Shown one piece after another: positions 1 to 11,245 of a stretch of DNA of 64,000 nucleotides. The translations under genes and the position numbers were made by a program. Source of the stretch: Hyalella azteca (taxonomy: Eukaryota; Arthropoda; Malacostraca; Amphipoda; Hyalellidae); assembly GCF_000764305.2 (NCBI RefSeq), contig NW_025931899.1:1-64000 (forward strand). Direction: 5' to 3'. The notes beneath the pieces were generated by a model. That model was not told the DNA's origin. It searched no databases and was given only the letters and a program-made list of their open reading frames with translations. Positions within the stretch are counted from its first letter, which is position 1; the number at the start of each line of letters is the position of its first letter.

Positions 1-3000
1 TGGCATGAACGTCAGAATGACGTGCAACCCACCAGTGGCCTCGATTTCTTCTGTTCTGATGTCAGTGCCGCGTCCAGCTAAGTTTGTGGCGATGATGACT
101 TGTCCAGGCCAAATTTTTTCGACATTTTTCTCTTGATTCACATCATTAATTGTGTACAGCTTGAGCGAGTGCGGGCGCAGTTTATTTTTTACCAGATCAC
201 TAACTTGAACGGCACTTTCGATTGTTTCACAGACAACTAAAATTCCTCTGTTTTTTTGAGTCTCCAGCACAATGTTGGCCACGATTTCTTCCATCCACCT
301 ATCCTCATTTTCCGCAACAATAGATTCAAGCTGCAGGAATAGTTTCTTACGTTTCTCTGGGATGTTGAGAAGGTCTACCGAGTAGACACTTTTCAGCAGG
401 TTCCTAGCAGCCTCAGACCCAAGAGTTCCGGTAAGACCACACACATGTTCATATTTATTAATGAGTCCCACATTGGAAAGGTAATTGGTGATCAGCGTTT
501 CACTGGTCATTTTCAAATTGTGCTTTAGTTGAAGAAACTGCTGAAGCCCATCACCCCAGCATGTGAAACTTTCAACTATGCCAGTGTTGTGGTAGTCAAC
601 AGGTTTAATTTGCCCATCCTGAACTATATATTGGACATTTTCCTGGTACCGCAAGGCCTCCACAGCATTTATAATCCACTCAGACTTTTGCTTCTCGACA
701 AAATTTGCGAAATGGCTTGGAATATAAATCGTATTTTGCTCCATCACATCCTTAAGATAAAACATTAGAGAGTTTCTAAGAAACTCATCCACGTCTTCAA
801 CAACCTCAGCAAGTGGACTTCGGCCCCCAGTTTGTGCAAAGTGGACTTCCAAGTCAGTGATTTTCATGATATCGCCATTTTCATCAGCAAACTCCAAAGT
901 GACGGTGCCATCATGAAACCCTAGGGTACCCTTAACATAGTACAACTTGTTGTTGACCATTATTAACTTGCTTTTGATCGAAACCAGGTGCTGCCAAATA
1001 AAGACATAAAGCACTTGAAAATGGTCAATCCCTGGGACAGTTGAGGAAAGGCGAGCAATTTTTGAACTGTCGTCTATCAACATGCTATCTACCTCGTCCA
1101 CAATAGCCACACATAAATTCCTACCACCTAAAGTGTCCAACTTGCTGTAGTTGTCTCTTAGTATGTCAAACTGAAACTGTGACATCTCACCATATACTAT
1201 GTTAGCCGAATAGCAATCCTTCTTGCCTTTCAGGTAGATAGTTTTGTCACTGTTGTCAGAGCATTTGAGGTTAAACATTTTGTATAACTTTGCTTGCTGC
1301 TTAGCATCCCTTTCAGCTAAAATTGGTGAGCTGGTGAGGATGTCTACATTTTCGCCTCTTAGAGAATGTATTATGGCTAGAATGGAAATGATTGTGGATT
1401 TCCCTTCACCAGTAGCTACTTCTAGTAACTTACCTCTGACATTTCCAACTGTTTTCAATGCTATTAAACTGCACAATATCTGGGGGTAGGTGAGATTGTG
1501 ACCATTGACGAGGTAGATGGCTCGGTAGATGACTGCAATTGCCTCATTGTCAGTGAATGTCTTGCCAGATCCAGGCTTGAACTGTTCAGCCCAACTAACA
1601 ATCTGTTTTTCATTCCATGTCTTTTTGTCTGAGTGCTCCTGGAAAATGGATTGCTGGATATCAAGGAAATTTTGTTCCATGAGTTCATATACAAGTTCTG
1701 ATTCCGATTGATTTTTATCTCGCAACTCGTCTAGAAGCTCATTGAGGTCTTTCACTTTACCCTCCAACTGGAAGTGATTCTCAACTGCCAATTGATGTAT
1801 TTCCTGAATGATCACTTTAAAAGTTGTGTTTTCCGTCACAACTTTCTGGCACATTTCAATGCAGGGAGTAGCGACCAACCTGTAAGTAAGAATGGTGTTC
1901 AACAAGTTGATCAGATTAGGAAATTGATTGCCTGGCCCACTAGGGTTGAATGCAGACACCAGTTGGTGCAATTGAAGGAAATTACACCCAGCATCACGGA
2001 GAGCCCGAATTGTGTCTTGGAATTTTTTCTTCTCGATTTCACTTTTTGGCTGAAATGAGACACATTTCATTAGATGCTGGCCCTGCACAAATTGCAATAA
2101 ATCCTCGACGTGAACAAATCTTTGAACCTCGATGTCACTGAAGAGAATTTCTTCTCCTGAACAAAATTCGATGAGATCTTCAAAGACAACCAGATTGTCA
2201 ATAGATTGCAGACAGGAAAACATTTCCTGTATGTAAAGTATATTGAATTGGGAACACAATTTTCTAGCTAACTCTTTGGCATACTGATCACTGATACCAT
2301 TTTTTAATGTGCACTGGGATTGGATCTTTCTCGTGCACCAATGTTGTTTCAACGCTTCGAAAGGTTCCGGGCCATGAATATTCAATAGATGGAGAATGAT
2401 ATCAAATGGCTGTTCAGGGATTATTGAAATAAGTTCAAGGACCTGAGTGAAACTGTGAAATTCGCACTTTTGGATGAGAGACAAGATTTTACAAGACTTT
2501 TCATCACCAAATTCTCTCTTAATCCTGGACCATTTTGAGTCAAACTCCGTTATGTCCAACTGACAGGCACTGAAATATAGGAAAATGCTTGAAGTCAACA
2601 AATTTTTTTCCCACATTTCCTTTCTGCCATCTAATGGAACTGTGACATCAAATATCCTTAAGGACACGATGATCTCTATCAAGTCCAAAAAGTTTTCTGA
2701 TTGCTCAATTTTCACATTCAGGTTCTCCCTCAAACTGACCAACCTGACATTGCACCAGTCAATCAGAACTTTTTTCCAATTTTCTTTTGTTGAATACTTC
2801 AGGATTCCGAATGAGTAACCTCTGATTTTTGAACTTTTGGAGACAAGATTATCAAACGCAACTTCAAGACAGATGTCTGGAAGTTGCTTAAACTGTTGTG
2901 CATGGTACATGGCCTCAAACAGACGGGTATGAAGATGAGACAAATCTCTTTCATTCTCACTGAAGTGAAGTACTAATGCCTGCAAACACTCCACCTCTTT

Positions 3001-6000
3001 GTAGCACTTCCGCTCTTTGATTATCGTGCAATAACATGGCAGTGTTATTTCCAGGAGAATTTTCTTAAGCAAACACTGCTCAACGAAAAGAACAAATGCT
3101 TGATTCTTAACACAGTCGGGTTCTTCAATGACCACCAAACGGAGAAAATCTTCCACATTTTTCGTCTTGCAAACATAATGCCTTGCTGGGAGTAACTTAT
3201 GCAATTTTAACAAAGTTTCATTTGTGAGCTCAAACTCCCTCGTTAGTTCCTTGCATAAGGAGCTTTGAAGAAATGCTTGCACATTTGCGTCCTGATTCAG
3301 CTCTGTGTCCCACAATTGCCAAGCTCTACCACTCAAAGTCTTCCCACTTTTTACGATCTCTGTTAACAGTTCCAGACACGACTTCCTCAATGTGTCGGAT
3401 ACGGTGCTCTCGAATAAAAAGGCCAAGCTATCCAGCAGTTTATCGGAAATTTTTGCTTTATTCGAAACTTGACGTAAAACACACAAAGCCTCCCCTTGCA
3501 GCTGCATGTTTTCATTGTCGATTATGTGTATAAGTTGAAGATAATTTTGTTCGAGCAAACTCCCATTGACATTTGTATAGCATTTCAAATGTTCGAGCAC
3601 ATTTTTTGGTGAGATGAAGTGCAAGTTGGCAAGATGGAGTTTTTCCCTGAACTGCTTCAACTTGATGACAGGGTTATACTCGTCCTTAATAAGACCAAAA
3701 GTCAGTGCGATTTCGTTCCTCACATATTCGTTACAGTCGGATCTTGTTGCAACGTCCACTAGTTTCTGGAGCAGGTCTTCATCTACATGTTTGCAAAACG
3801 TGATCAGTTTGCGGACAGCAGTGATGCACATGTTTTGAACGACGTTGTTGTCAGAAGAAATTTGTTCTGTCAGAATTTGGTTCACTTGAGGCAAGTAACG
3901 TCCAATGTCGGTTTGATTGGCTTCAATGAGAGATCCCAAGCAACTGAGCATTTCCAGTTTCAGAACTGAGAGCTGCCCTGTTGACAGCTTGCTAAGAAGT
4001 ATCGTGTTCAGATTCGGTGTGAGCTTTTCACCCTTTTGGGCCTGATAAATGAACACCTTGAGGATGCATGGCTCCATAGTGTCATTTGCCAATGCTAGTT
4101 CAAGTTTTTCCAGAAGGTCAGAAGACAAAGTCTGGTTGTTTTTTACTGCATTTTCGAAAATGGCGACAAGAAGGATGCTCCTATTGATGTCATCAGCAGT
4201 TACTGGATTTATCGTAAACAATTCGGTCAGACGGTCTAGTATTCGCTGTGAAATAATTTGATGGTTTCCTGATGCATTGGCGACAATTTTCAACACTCCT
4301 GTGTCACTGAGTTCTTTCTCGAGAGCAAGAATTGTGTCAACTGGCAGCAGCATTCCCCTATCAATGTAACTATCGATGAAGTTAATCAACATGGACCTGT
4401 CAGCAGCACCAATGTCTAATGAATATCCTGCTCTAGCCAGCTCAAGTTTCCGAAAAATGTCATCAGGAATTTCTTGGTTTTGGCTGGCTCTTTGGAGCAA
4501 CTCAAAGGATTTATTTCTGCGTTGTGCGTTTGATGAGTTGTATAAGCAATCTACGAGAACGGTTAAAGTCTTGCATGAAACTGTAGAATTACCATTGACA
4601 ATGACTCGATGCGTAACCGAAAAAGCCTCTTCGAAAAAGTCAGGAACAGAAAGAAGTTTCTCCACTGTTCTCACAACGGTATCTGGTACTATGAACTTAC
4701 ATGAGTAAGAATTGAGTATGGCAAGTATTTGAGAGACATATTTTTGGTTCAATTCAAGAACAGTTTCAAAAAGCGTGAAGATATCATCAATGAATTCATG
4801 CTTCTCGGATTCACACAAAAGCACTTCAAAGAGGTTGGTGTTGATTTCACTTTCAAAGTCAACTTCACCTAGCTTCAGACTTCCAGGTACATAAAGGTCG
4901 CTTAGTTTTTCCAAGTGGGCTGGATGGAGAGGCACAGGAGATGGAGCAGAAGCCACTTTTGCACATGCTTTCATGTACGCAGCTCGGACATACACACTCA
5001 CATCATAGGTTGGAGAGCTCATGAAATCTAGCAACTGATTTAAAATCCTATCTTCAAATATGGTGTATTCTGTGAGTCTGTATAAGATTTTGGCAGCAAC
5101 GATTTGTGTCTTTTGGGTTTCATTTTTGCAGGAAGACTCCAAAACTAGGAGTAGATTATCAAGGGTCTGAGAACTCACAATAACCTTATTTTCTACCGAT
5201 GTGAAAATTATATTTGCAGCCAAGAACGAAATTTGGTTGCTGGGACTATGCCCTGCCAATCCTGCCTCTGGTTCCGAAATTTTGACCAGTTCATCGTCAT
5301 ATTGATTTAACTCAACCACATGGTTGCTCAACAGCTTGCTTGAGACTAATTCAATGAGGCAAGGGTCATTGTAAAAACTCCGCCATGAATTTCCCTGACT
5401 GCAAAAAATCCTACTCAGAATGAACACCATGAAGCTGGTGTATTCTTCATTCTGAAGTCTCTTCAACTCTTCTCGGAGCTCTTTCAAAATGCCTTCGGTC
5501 ATCAACTGTTTTTTGTCAAGTGACAACAATAGTACTGTTAACCCTGTATTTTTCAATGAAATTTCGTTTGACATAAAACAGGATTTTAGCAAATTTTCCA
5601 AGTTCCTGTCACTCACGGCGAGGTTGTGCTCATGTTGCAGGTAGGTGCTGATTATCTTCAGGACTTCCAACTTTTGGTCTGTTGAGTACAAAGAAGATAC
5701 TCCCACTAATCCCACTAGCCTTTCCAGGACATTTTCCTCGAACAACTCTTTGCTCCGTTGTTCGTCCCAGGCTTGCCTGCGTATGAATTTAAGAATGTTA
5801 TCAACATTATCCAGTGAATTCGGCTGTAATTTACTGAGCTGTTCGTTGAACATCTTGGCGTAATTACGTTCATCCATTGTTGCAGCAACTTCAAATAGCT
5901 CGGACATTAAGTCTACAAATTCTTTACCGTCTGTAAATTCTTTACCGTCTGGAAATGTTTTTTCTGTCTTATAGTTAAGGATTTTATTCACAACTTCACT

Positions 6001-7488
6001 CGTCAAAACTGTTTTCTTGTTTCTGTAAACACAGTTGTAAAGTGCTTTGACGGCATCTTGTCTGGCGAGGTTTATTTCCTCAAAGATAATATTCATGACT
6101 TCATTTCTGTCGTAAGACTTTTTTCTGACTCCAGTTGTTTTGTACAACCAACTTCCTTTCTTATACTCTTCAGTTGTTTTCTCCACGATTTTTTTCACAA
6201 AGATGACAAGGATGTCCGGACCAGTCATCTTTTTTAGCTCCCAGTAATTATTCAGCACCTCATCCACAAAGAAAGTACAGATGCCTTCTGGGATGTTCAA
6301 AAGTGAAACTAGACCATCGAAATTAGTGACACACTGCAACAATTTCGAAATTGCTTTGGCATTCAACTGCTGTTTCCTTGACACTTTTAATAGTGCGGAG
6401 GCACACATCCTGTTAACAAAGAACGAATAAAATGTATTCTTGTTGGCATTGACAGACCAAATATAGTGATGGCCAAGAAATTTGTCCGGCAAATAATTAT
6501 CTTTGTCATCATCTTTGAGTACCTTTCCCTGAGACACCATGGTATAAAGGTTGACCGTTTCTGCCCAGGTGGCTCTAAACATGGATCTGTCACTTCCACT
6601 TTGACTATCTTCAGTTTCCATCGGGCTTTTAACAATTGTGACTCTGACTCGTCGGTTAAAGCTTTTGATGCGTTCACTCAGATCCAAGAGCTTTAATTCG
6701 GTTTGACTGTTTGCTAATCGAATGCTAATGACTGTTTGTTTGGTCATGGTCACAATTTGCTTGTTTTTCTTCACTTTCGACACCATTGTGGATTTTATTA
6801 GCTTGGTTGTACTTCCAATTTCTCTCGATGTGTAAATGTCTTCATTGCACTCTAATTTAGCAAGAAAAAATAATTTCATTTCTGACGTAAGATTTTTCAT
6901 ATCATGTACAAAATTTTTCAACTCGATTATGTTATCATTTGTGAGCAGATGACGGGATTTTTCCAACCAACAAGCTAGCAACATCACAAGTTCATTGTTG
7001 ATGGTTACATTCTTCCAACTTTTGACAAGAACAATAATTGAAGAACTTTCCAAGGGACTCATTGCACTGCTGGCGCTATTTTTGGTTAGGTGTTTTAGTG
7101 CTAAACACAAAAGACGCAGATGCTTCTGATTATCAGTTTTCCCAATGCCATTGCTCTGCTTCAGATGGTGGAACAATCCCTGCCCGAGATTGTGTGAGCC
7201 TCTATGAACTTTTTGGCAACAGCTGGGGATATCTTTTAAGTCATCAAAGCACAAATTGAACCTACGGATGAAGTTAACAAGCTTAGCGAGATGTCGCGGG
7301 AAGAAATCCGATTTTCTGCTGAGTCTCCTTAGCTCGACTAATGCACTTGGTTTATCAAAGTGGAAAGAAAGATATGCTTTGTATTTGTCGATGATTAGCT
7401 TCTTGAATTTGCAAAGTGCAACTGCAACCAAAAATGCGATGAGCAGTGGTTTTTGAGCGATATCACGTGATACTTCTCTCTTCTGCAT
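1..7488 (-). CDS. Giant SecA-like motor ATPase protein, 3' end beyond window
   Basis: Read on the minus strand, the frame is open from ATG 7488 to base 1 (2496 codons) and runs off the edge. The C-terminal part has SecA DEAD-motor signatures in order: TGEGKS (Walker A, residues 2026-2031), YGEMSQFQFDILRDNY (2099-2114), VDEVDS (Walker B, 2130-2135), TGTLG (2353-2357) and NLAGRGTDI (2469-2477). These motif positions and several checked mid-points share one phase with the ATG, so no frameshift is evident. In bacteria SecA pushes preproteins through SecYEG and is about 900 residues; here about 1950 residues precede the motor. That N-terminal part is Leu/Glu/Lys-rich, looks like helical repeats, and is not recognised. 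Residues 3-40 include a short hydrophobic stretch (PLLIAFLVAVALC). An in-frame TAG lies at 7515-7513 inside a good splice acceptor, so upstream exons may exist. Large SecA-like proteins occur in some invertebrate genomes; their function is unknown. The molecular role here is inference. Confidence 0.87.
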   Translation of the reverse strand, partial: MQKREVSRDIAQKPLLIAFLVAVALCKFKKLIIDKYKAYLSFHFDKPSALVELRRLSRKSDFFPRHLAKLVNFIRRFNLCFDDLKDIPSCCQKVHRGSHNLGQGLFHHLKQSNGIGKTDNQKHLRLLCLALKHLTKNSASSAMSPLESSSIIVLVKSWKNVTINNELVMLLACWLEKSRHLLTNDNIIELKNFVHDMKNLTSEMKLFFLAKLECNEDIYTSREIGSTTKLIKSTMVSKVKKNKQIVTMTKQTVISIRLANSQTELKLLDLSERIKSFNRRVRVTIVKSPMETEDSQSGSDRSMFRATWAETVNLYTMVSQGKVLKDDDKDNYLPDKFLGHHYIWSVNANKNTFYSFFVNRMCASALLKVSRKQQLNAKAISKLLQCVTNFDGLVSLLNIPEGICTFFVDEVLNNYWELKKMTGPDILVIFVKKIVEKTTEEYKKGSWLYKTTGVRKKSYDRNEVMNIIFEEINLARQDAVKALYNCVYRNKKTVLTSEVVNKILNYKTEKTFPDGKEFTDGKEFVDLMSELFEVAATMDERNYAKMFNEQLSKLQPNSLDNVDNILKFIRRQAWDEQRSKELFEENVLERLVGLVGVSSLYSTDQKLEVLKIISTYLQHEHNLAVSDRNLENLLKSCFMSNEISLKNTGLTVLLLSLDKKQLMTEGILKELREELKRLQNEEYTSFMVFILSRIFCSQGNSWRSFYNDPCLIELVSSKLLSNHVVELNQYDDELVKISEPEAGLAGHSPSNQISFLAANIIFTSVENKVIVSSQTLDNLLLVLESSCKNETQKTQIVAAKILYRLTEYTIFEDRILNQLLDFMSSPTYDVSVYVRAAYMKACAKVASAPSPVPLHPAHLEKLSDLYVPGSLKLGEVDFESEINTNLFEVLLCESEKHEFIDDIFTLFETVLELNQKYVSQILAILNSYSCKFIVPDTVVRTVEKLLSVPDFFEEAFSVTHRVIVNGNSTVSCKTLTVLVDCLYNSSNAQRRNKSFELLQRASQNQEIPDDIFRKLELARAGYSLDIGAADRSMLINFIDSYIDRGMLLPVDTILALEKELSDTGVLKIVANASGNHQIISQRILDRLTELFTINPVTADDINRSILLVAIFENAVKNNQTLSSDLLEKLELALANDTMEPCILKVFIYQAQKGEKLTPNLNTILLSKLSTGQLSVLKLEMLSCLGSLIEANQTDIGRYLPQVNQILTEQISSDNNVVQNMCITAVRKLITFCKHVDEDLLQKLVDVATRSDCNEYVRNEIALTFGLIKDEYNPVIKLKQFREKLHLANLHFISPKNVLEHLKCYTNVNGSLLEQNYLQLIHIIDNENMQLQGEALCVLRQVSNKAKISDKLLDSLAFLFESTVSDTLRKSCLELLTEIVKSGKTLSGRAWQLWDTELNQDANVQAFLQSSLCKELTREFELTNETLLKLHKLLPARHYVCKTKNVEDFLRLVVIEEPDCVKNQAFVLFVEQCLLKKILLEITLPCYCTIIKERKCYKEVECLQALVLHFSENERDLSHLHTRLFEAMYHAQQFKQLPDICLEVAFDNLVSKSSKIRGYSFGILKYSTKENWKKVLIDWCNVRLVSLRENLNVKIEQSENFLDLIEIIVSLRIFDVTVPLDGRKEMWEKNLLTSSIFLYFSACQLDITEFDSKWSRIKREFGDEKSCKILSLIQKCEFHSFTQVLELISIIPEQPFDIILHLLNIHGPEPFEALKQHWCTRKIQSQCTLKNGISDQYAKELARKLCSQFNILYIQEMFSCLQSIDNLVVFEDLIEFCSGEEILFSDIEVQRFVHVEDLLQFVQGQHLMKCVSFQPKSEIEKKKFQDTIRALRDAGCNFLQLHQLVSAFNPSGPGNQFPNLINLLNTILTYRLVATPCIEMCQKVVTENTTFKVIIQEIHQLAVENHFQLEGKVKDLNELLDELRDKNQSESELVYELMEQNFLDIQQSIFQEHSDKKTWNEKQIVSWAEQFKPGSGKTFTDNEAIAVIYRAIYLVNGHNLTYPQILCSLIALKTVGNVRGKLLEVATGEGKSTIISILAIIHSLRGENVDILTSSPILAERDAKQQAKLYKMFNLKCSDNSDKTIYLKGKKDCYSANIVYGEMSQFQFDILRDNYSKLDTLGGRNLCVAIVDEVDSMLIDDSSKIARLSSTVPGIDHFQVLYVFIWQHLVSIKSKLIMVNNKLYYVKGTLGFHDGTVTLEFADENGDIMKITDLEVHFAQTGGRSPLAEVVEDVDEFLRNSLMFYLKDVMEQNTIYIPSHFANFVEKQKSEWIINAVEALRYQENVQYIVQDGQIKPVDYHNTGIVESFTCWGDGLQQFLQLKHNLKMTSETLITNYLSNVGLINKYEHVCGLTGTLGSEAARNLLKSVYSVDLLNIPEKRKKLFLQLESIVAENEDRWMEEIVANIVLETQKNRGILVVCETIESAVQVSDLVKNKLRPHSLKLYTINDVNQEKNVEKIWPGQVIIATNLAGRGTDIRTEEIEATGGLHVILTFMP

Positions 7489-7512
7489 CTTGATGCTGTC
7501 TCGATGAAAGCA

Positions 7513-7532
7513 CTAAAAAAGAAATCAAGAGG
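7513..7532 (-). promoter_or_regulatory. Probable 3' splice site before the SecA-like exon
   Basis: The minus strand reads TTGATTTCTTTTTTAG ending at 7513, a pyrimidine tract followed by AG. The exon would begin at 7512, 24 bases before ATG 7488. The TAG of the acceptor is also the in-frame upstream stop, so the reading frame starts at 7488 unless an upstream exon joins in frame at 7512. Confidence 0.5.
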
Positions 7533-7547
7533 AGGCAGATCTTCTTT

Positions 7548-7915
7548 CGCTCTTTTCTATTACGTGTTAGTTTGTGGATGAGTTCTTTCTTTTACGTGTT
7601 AGTTTGTGGACGAGTTCTTTCATTTACGAGTTCTTTTGCGAATGAGTTCTTTCTTTTATGTGTTAGTTTTCGGACGAGTTCTTTCTTTTACGTGTTAGTT
7701 TTCGGACGAGTTCTTTCTTTTACGTGTTAGTTTTCGGACGACTTCTTTCTTTTACGTTTTAGTATGCAGACGAGTTCTTTCTTTTACGTGTTAGTTTGTG
7801 GACGAGTTCTTTCTTTTACGTGTTAGTTTGTGGACGAGTTCTTTCTTTACGTGTTATTTTGCTGATGAGTTCTTTCCTTTACGTGTTAGTTTGTGGACGA
7901 GTTCCTTCTTCAGTT
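7548..7915. repeat. 32-bp minisatellite
   Basis: About eleven diverged copies of a 32-bp unit resembling TACGTGTTAGTTTGTGGACG plus AGTTCTTTCTTT. It lies directly upstream of the SecA-like exon, in what would be an intron or the 5' flank. Confidence 0.9.
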
Positions 7916-8330
7916 ACGAGTATGGTCATATAGACGGCGATGGCTTGTATAGCGTCGTCGCTCGACCGGTTCGCGGGTTATTCATGGGGGTGCCCACATC
8001 TGAGGGTATATATGATAAAGTTTAAATATAAATAAAATCTCCTGGGAAGGAATCCTAAACGATAACCTTATAACCAGCTATTATTTTTACGAAATGGGAT
8101 GCATATCAATATATCAGTTATATAGCATATTATTTCTACTTACAGGCCTCAAATTACTGAAGGCGCTGCTTGGACCTTCTTTTGATAAAGATACCAGTCG
8201 GGACTGATGCTATGCAAACGATGATGCTCCAGGGGATCAATTTTCCTGACTGATTTGCAGCAATGAAATCTGGTTGCTCAGTCTGTACCTGGCCAATAAT
8301 TTTTGCCAAGATTAATCACCAATACACTTT
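7916..8330. other. Non-coding, nothing recognised
   Basis: AT-rich sequence with no supported gene, TIR or repeat. Confidence 0.6.
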
Positions 8331-8470
8331 TCGGAAAATAAATCATGAAACTTAAAATCGTGAAAAAATAAATCACGAAACTTGAAATCGTGAGAAAATA
8401 AATCATAAAACTTGAAATCGTGAGAAAATAAATCATTGAATATAAATCCTTGAAACTAGATCGTGAGAAA
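8331..8470. repeat. About 30-bp tandem repeat
   Basis: Three to four copies of a unit like AAAATAAATCATGAAACTTG followed by AAATCGTGAG, with the last copies degenerate. Confidence 0.85.
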
Positions 8471-8730
8471 ATGTCTCATGAAACTGAAAAAATAAGGCGC
8501 AGCATTCGTGAAAATAAATAGGGGAAATTTGTTTTATCCCCGCACTCTTAATAAGCACTCAGTGAGACCTTCAGGTCAAAGTCATAATTAGGATTTGTTA
8601 AATACTGTTTTAAAAATATTATTCATTACATGAATGTAGAGGCACAACATCTACAGATAATGTTAGAGAGAGTCAAGGAGTCCATAAAGGCCAACTGCAA
8701 AAATCTTAGTGTTGGAAAGTGAAACGAATA

Positions 8731-10443
8731 TTAAGCAGAGACGTTTCAGTGTTTTCCAAAGTGTTGAGTGCGTCTTCCTATTGAGGAACGAATACAAGGG
8801 AAATGAGGAGTGACTTATGAACGTGACTTATAACTAAATTTATACAGATTTTTTTTCCAATTGCCATATGAAACAACTTTTAAGCAACGGAAACGAGAGT
8901 TCAGGCGCGATGTAGATCAAAACTGTCACCAATCTCTGAATTTTGCGAGCAACGGAAACGAGTTCAGGCGCGATGCAGAACAAAATTGTCATCAATGTTA
9001 GAATTTTTGTTTTTTCTTTGTTGTGGAACATTCCCCCTTTCTCGTGTTGTGTTAGGTGCCTGCAGTTTGATTATTTATGGCGCCGATTGCAATGCCTGAC
9101 ACAGTTTTCAGTGTTATTGAGGACTATTCCTATCTTCTTAATGCTCATATACCATCGATGGATGGATGACTGAAGCCAATGCGTCAAGTTTAAAAAGTAA
9201 AGTTTTACAGAACTGAGGATTTGGCTCGTTCATTCTCCTATTTTGGTCTATTTTCGGGCAATTTTTACACAATCGCAGACGAAATTTAGTTTGAGAATTC
9301 AGTCTCTGGAAATACATCTCACTTCTGTCGAAGTTCAATTAACGGTATCTTTCACAAATTCGCTGAGTACTTAGACCTTCGAATAATGAGAGAGAAACAA
9401 GAATGTATAGATGTATAGGTAGGGAAAAAAACAATAGAACAGTAATGCAGGAGTAAGTGAACGAAAGAACGTAAATCTAGTAAATTGGTGAAGAAAATCT
9501 AATGATGTAAGGGGTGGCGAATCGAACGTAAATGCAGTAATAGGTGAAGTAAAAACAGTAGTGTAGCAGAAAATGGAGAAAAAAGAGTACTGTAGGAGTA
9601 AGTAGAGAAAGAAGCTGTAATGTAGTAACAGGTGGATTAAAAAACAGTAGTCTAGGAGAAAGTGGAGAAAAAAAGATTACTATATAGGAGTGGTTGGAGA
9701 AATTAAGGAACAGTAATGTAGTAACAGGAGGATAAAAACAATGCCGGAGTAGGTGAAGAAAAATCATCAAATTCAGGAGTAGGGGAGAAAAGAACAGTAA
9801 TGTTCGACTATATAGGCGGTGAAAGAAACAGTATATATATATATAGTGCAGCTGGAGAAGTCTTTCTTAGACCGCATGAATGTTGAATCCTTAGATGCAT
9901 ATCAAAAAGTTAAATCAAATTCTGAATGGAGTTATGTGAAACTTATGAATGATAATTTGTCCGCACAATTATTAGCATCAAAGAGATATCTCTTTATATT
10001 CGAAACGTAACTCATCAAAGAAAAAAACATGACTTTGAGAAGACAGAATTTTCAGTGAAACTTTAGCACCTACAAATTGCAAGTACTTCATCTACTAATG
10101 TACCAAAAATAAAAATCTTTTCACCTTATTTAACTTTTTGAACTAATCATTTTATTTGTTGTCGAATTATATATGTATTTAGAAGTTTGTAAAGTTCAAC
10201 AAATTTCAAAAGTTTGTAAGAGTTGTCCTTAATAAATCACTTGCACTCAAGCTAACAGAGCTACATACTACACACAAAGGAGTTTGCAGAGATAAAGCAG
10301 AAATGGCGGTTATTGAAAAACCTTTTGTAATCACCTCCAGGTGGAAATGTTGAAGCTTCTCCGTCGGACGTTGAAACAAACTCTTATTTAATAGTGACTG
10401 ACGCCCTATTTCCGAGCGTGCCAATAGCATCCACCAGCTGATG
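8731..10443. repeat. Segmental direct duplication, copy A
   Basis: This stretch aligns with 10500-12972 throughout. Shared blocks include TGAGGAACGAATACAAGGGA near 8778 and 10559, the GAGGATTTGGCTCGTTCATT block near 9215 and 10925, and CACCTCCAGGTGGAAATG near 10336 and 12850. The interior (9440-9830) is built from degenerate units of the type GGAGTAGGTGAAGAAAAACAG. No credible reading frame exists. Only about 57 bases separate the copies, so this is a tandem duplication that has since diverged. Confidence 0.85.
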
Positions 10444-11245
10444 AGTCAAGAAAAAGGAAAAGATAAATTTATCGCCTTTTTGACCAAGACGGTCCCTTTA
10501 ATTAAGCAGAGTCGTTTAGGTGTTTGCTAAAGTGTAGATCGAGTGCGTCCTACTATACTGAGGAACGAATACAAGGGAAATGAGGCGTGACTTATGAGCG
10601 TGACTAATAACTAAATTTTATACCTACTTTCTTTCCTATTGCCATTTGAAGTAACCTAACTGTAAGCAACGGAAGCGAGAGTTCATGCTCGATGCAGAAC
10701 ACAATTATCATCAAGCTTAGAATTTTTGGTGTTGCTTTGATGTGGAGTATTCCCATTTCTCAAGTTGTGTTACGTGCAGTTTGATTATTTACGGCGCTGA
10801 CTGTATTGTCTGACACCGTCTTCAGTGTTATTGAGGAGGATTCCTATCATCTTAGTGTTCATACCAGCAATGGAAGGATGACTGACGCCTATGCGTCAGG
10901 TTTAAAAAAATTGTTTTACAGAACTGAGGATTTGGCTCGTTCATTCTCCTATTTTGATTAATTTTCGGAAAACTTTTACTCAATCGTGGACGAAATTTTG
11001 GTTGAGAATTCAGTCTCTGAAAAGATATCCCACTTTCGTAGAGAATAGAACAGTAGAACATTAATGCAAGAGTGGGTGGATTAATGAACGTTAATCCAGT
11101 GAATAGGTGGAAAAAAACTAGTGATGTAATAGGTGGCTAATTGAACGTAAATGCAGTAATAGGTGAAGAAAAAACAGTAGTGTATAGAAGAAAGTAGAGA
11201 AAAAAGAGTACTGTAGGATTGCTTGGAAAAAGAACCCGTACTGTA

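Noticed and set aside
1..7459. Numerous short plus-strand frames and the 96-codon minus frame at 6387-6677
   Set aside because: All are shadows of the long SecA-like frame in other phases.
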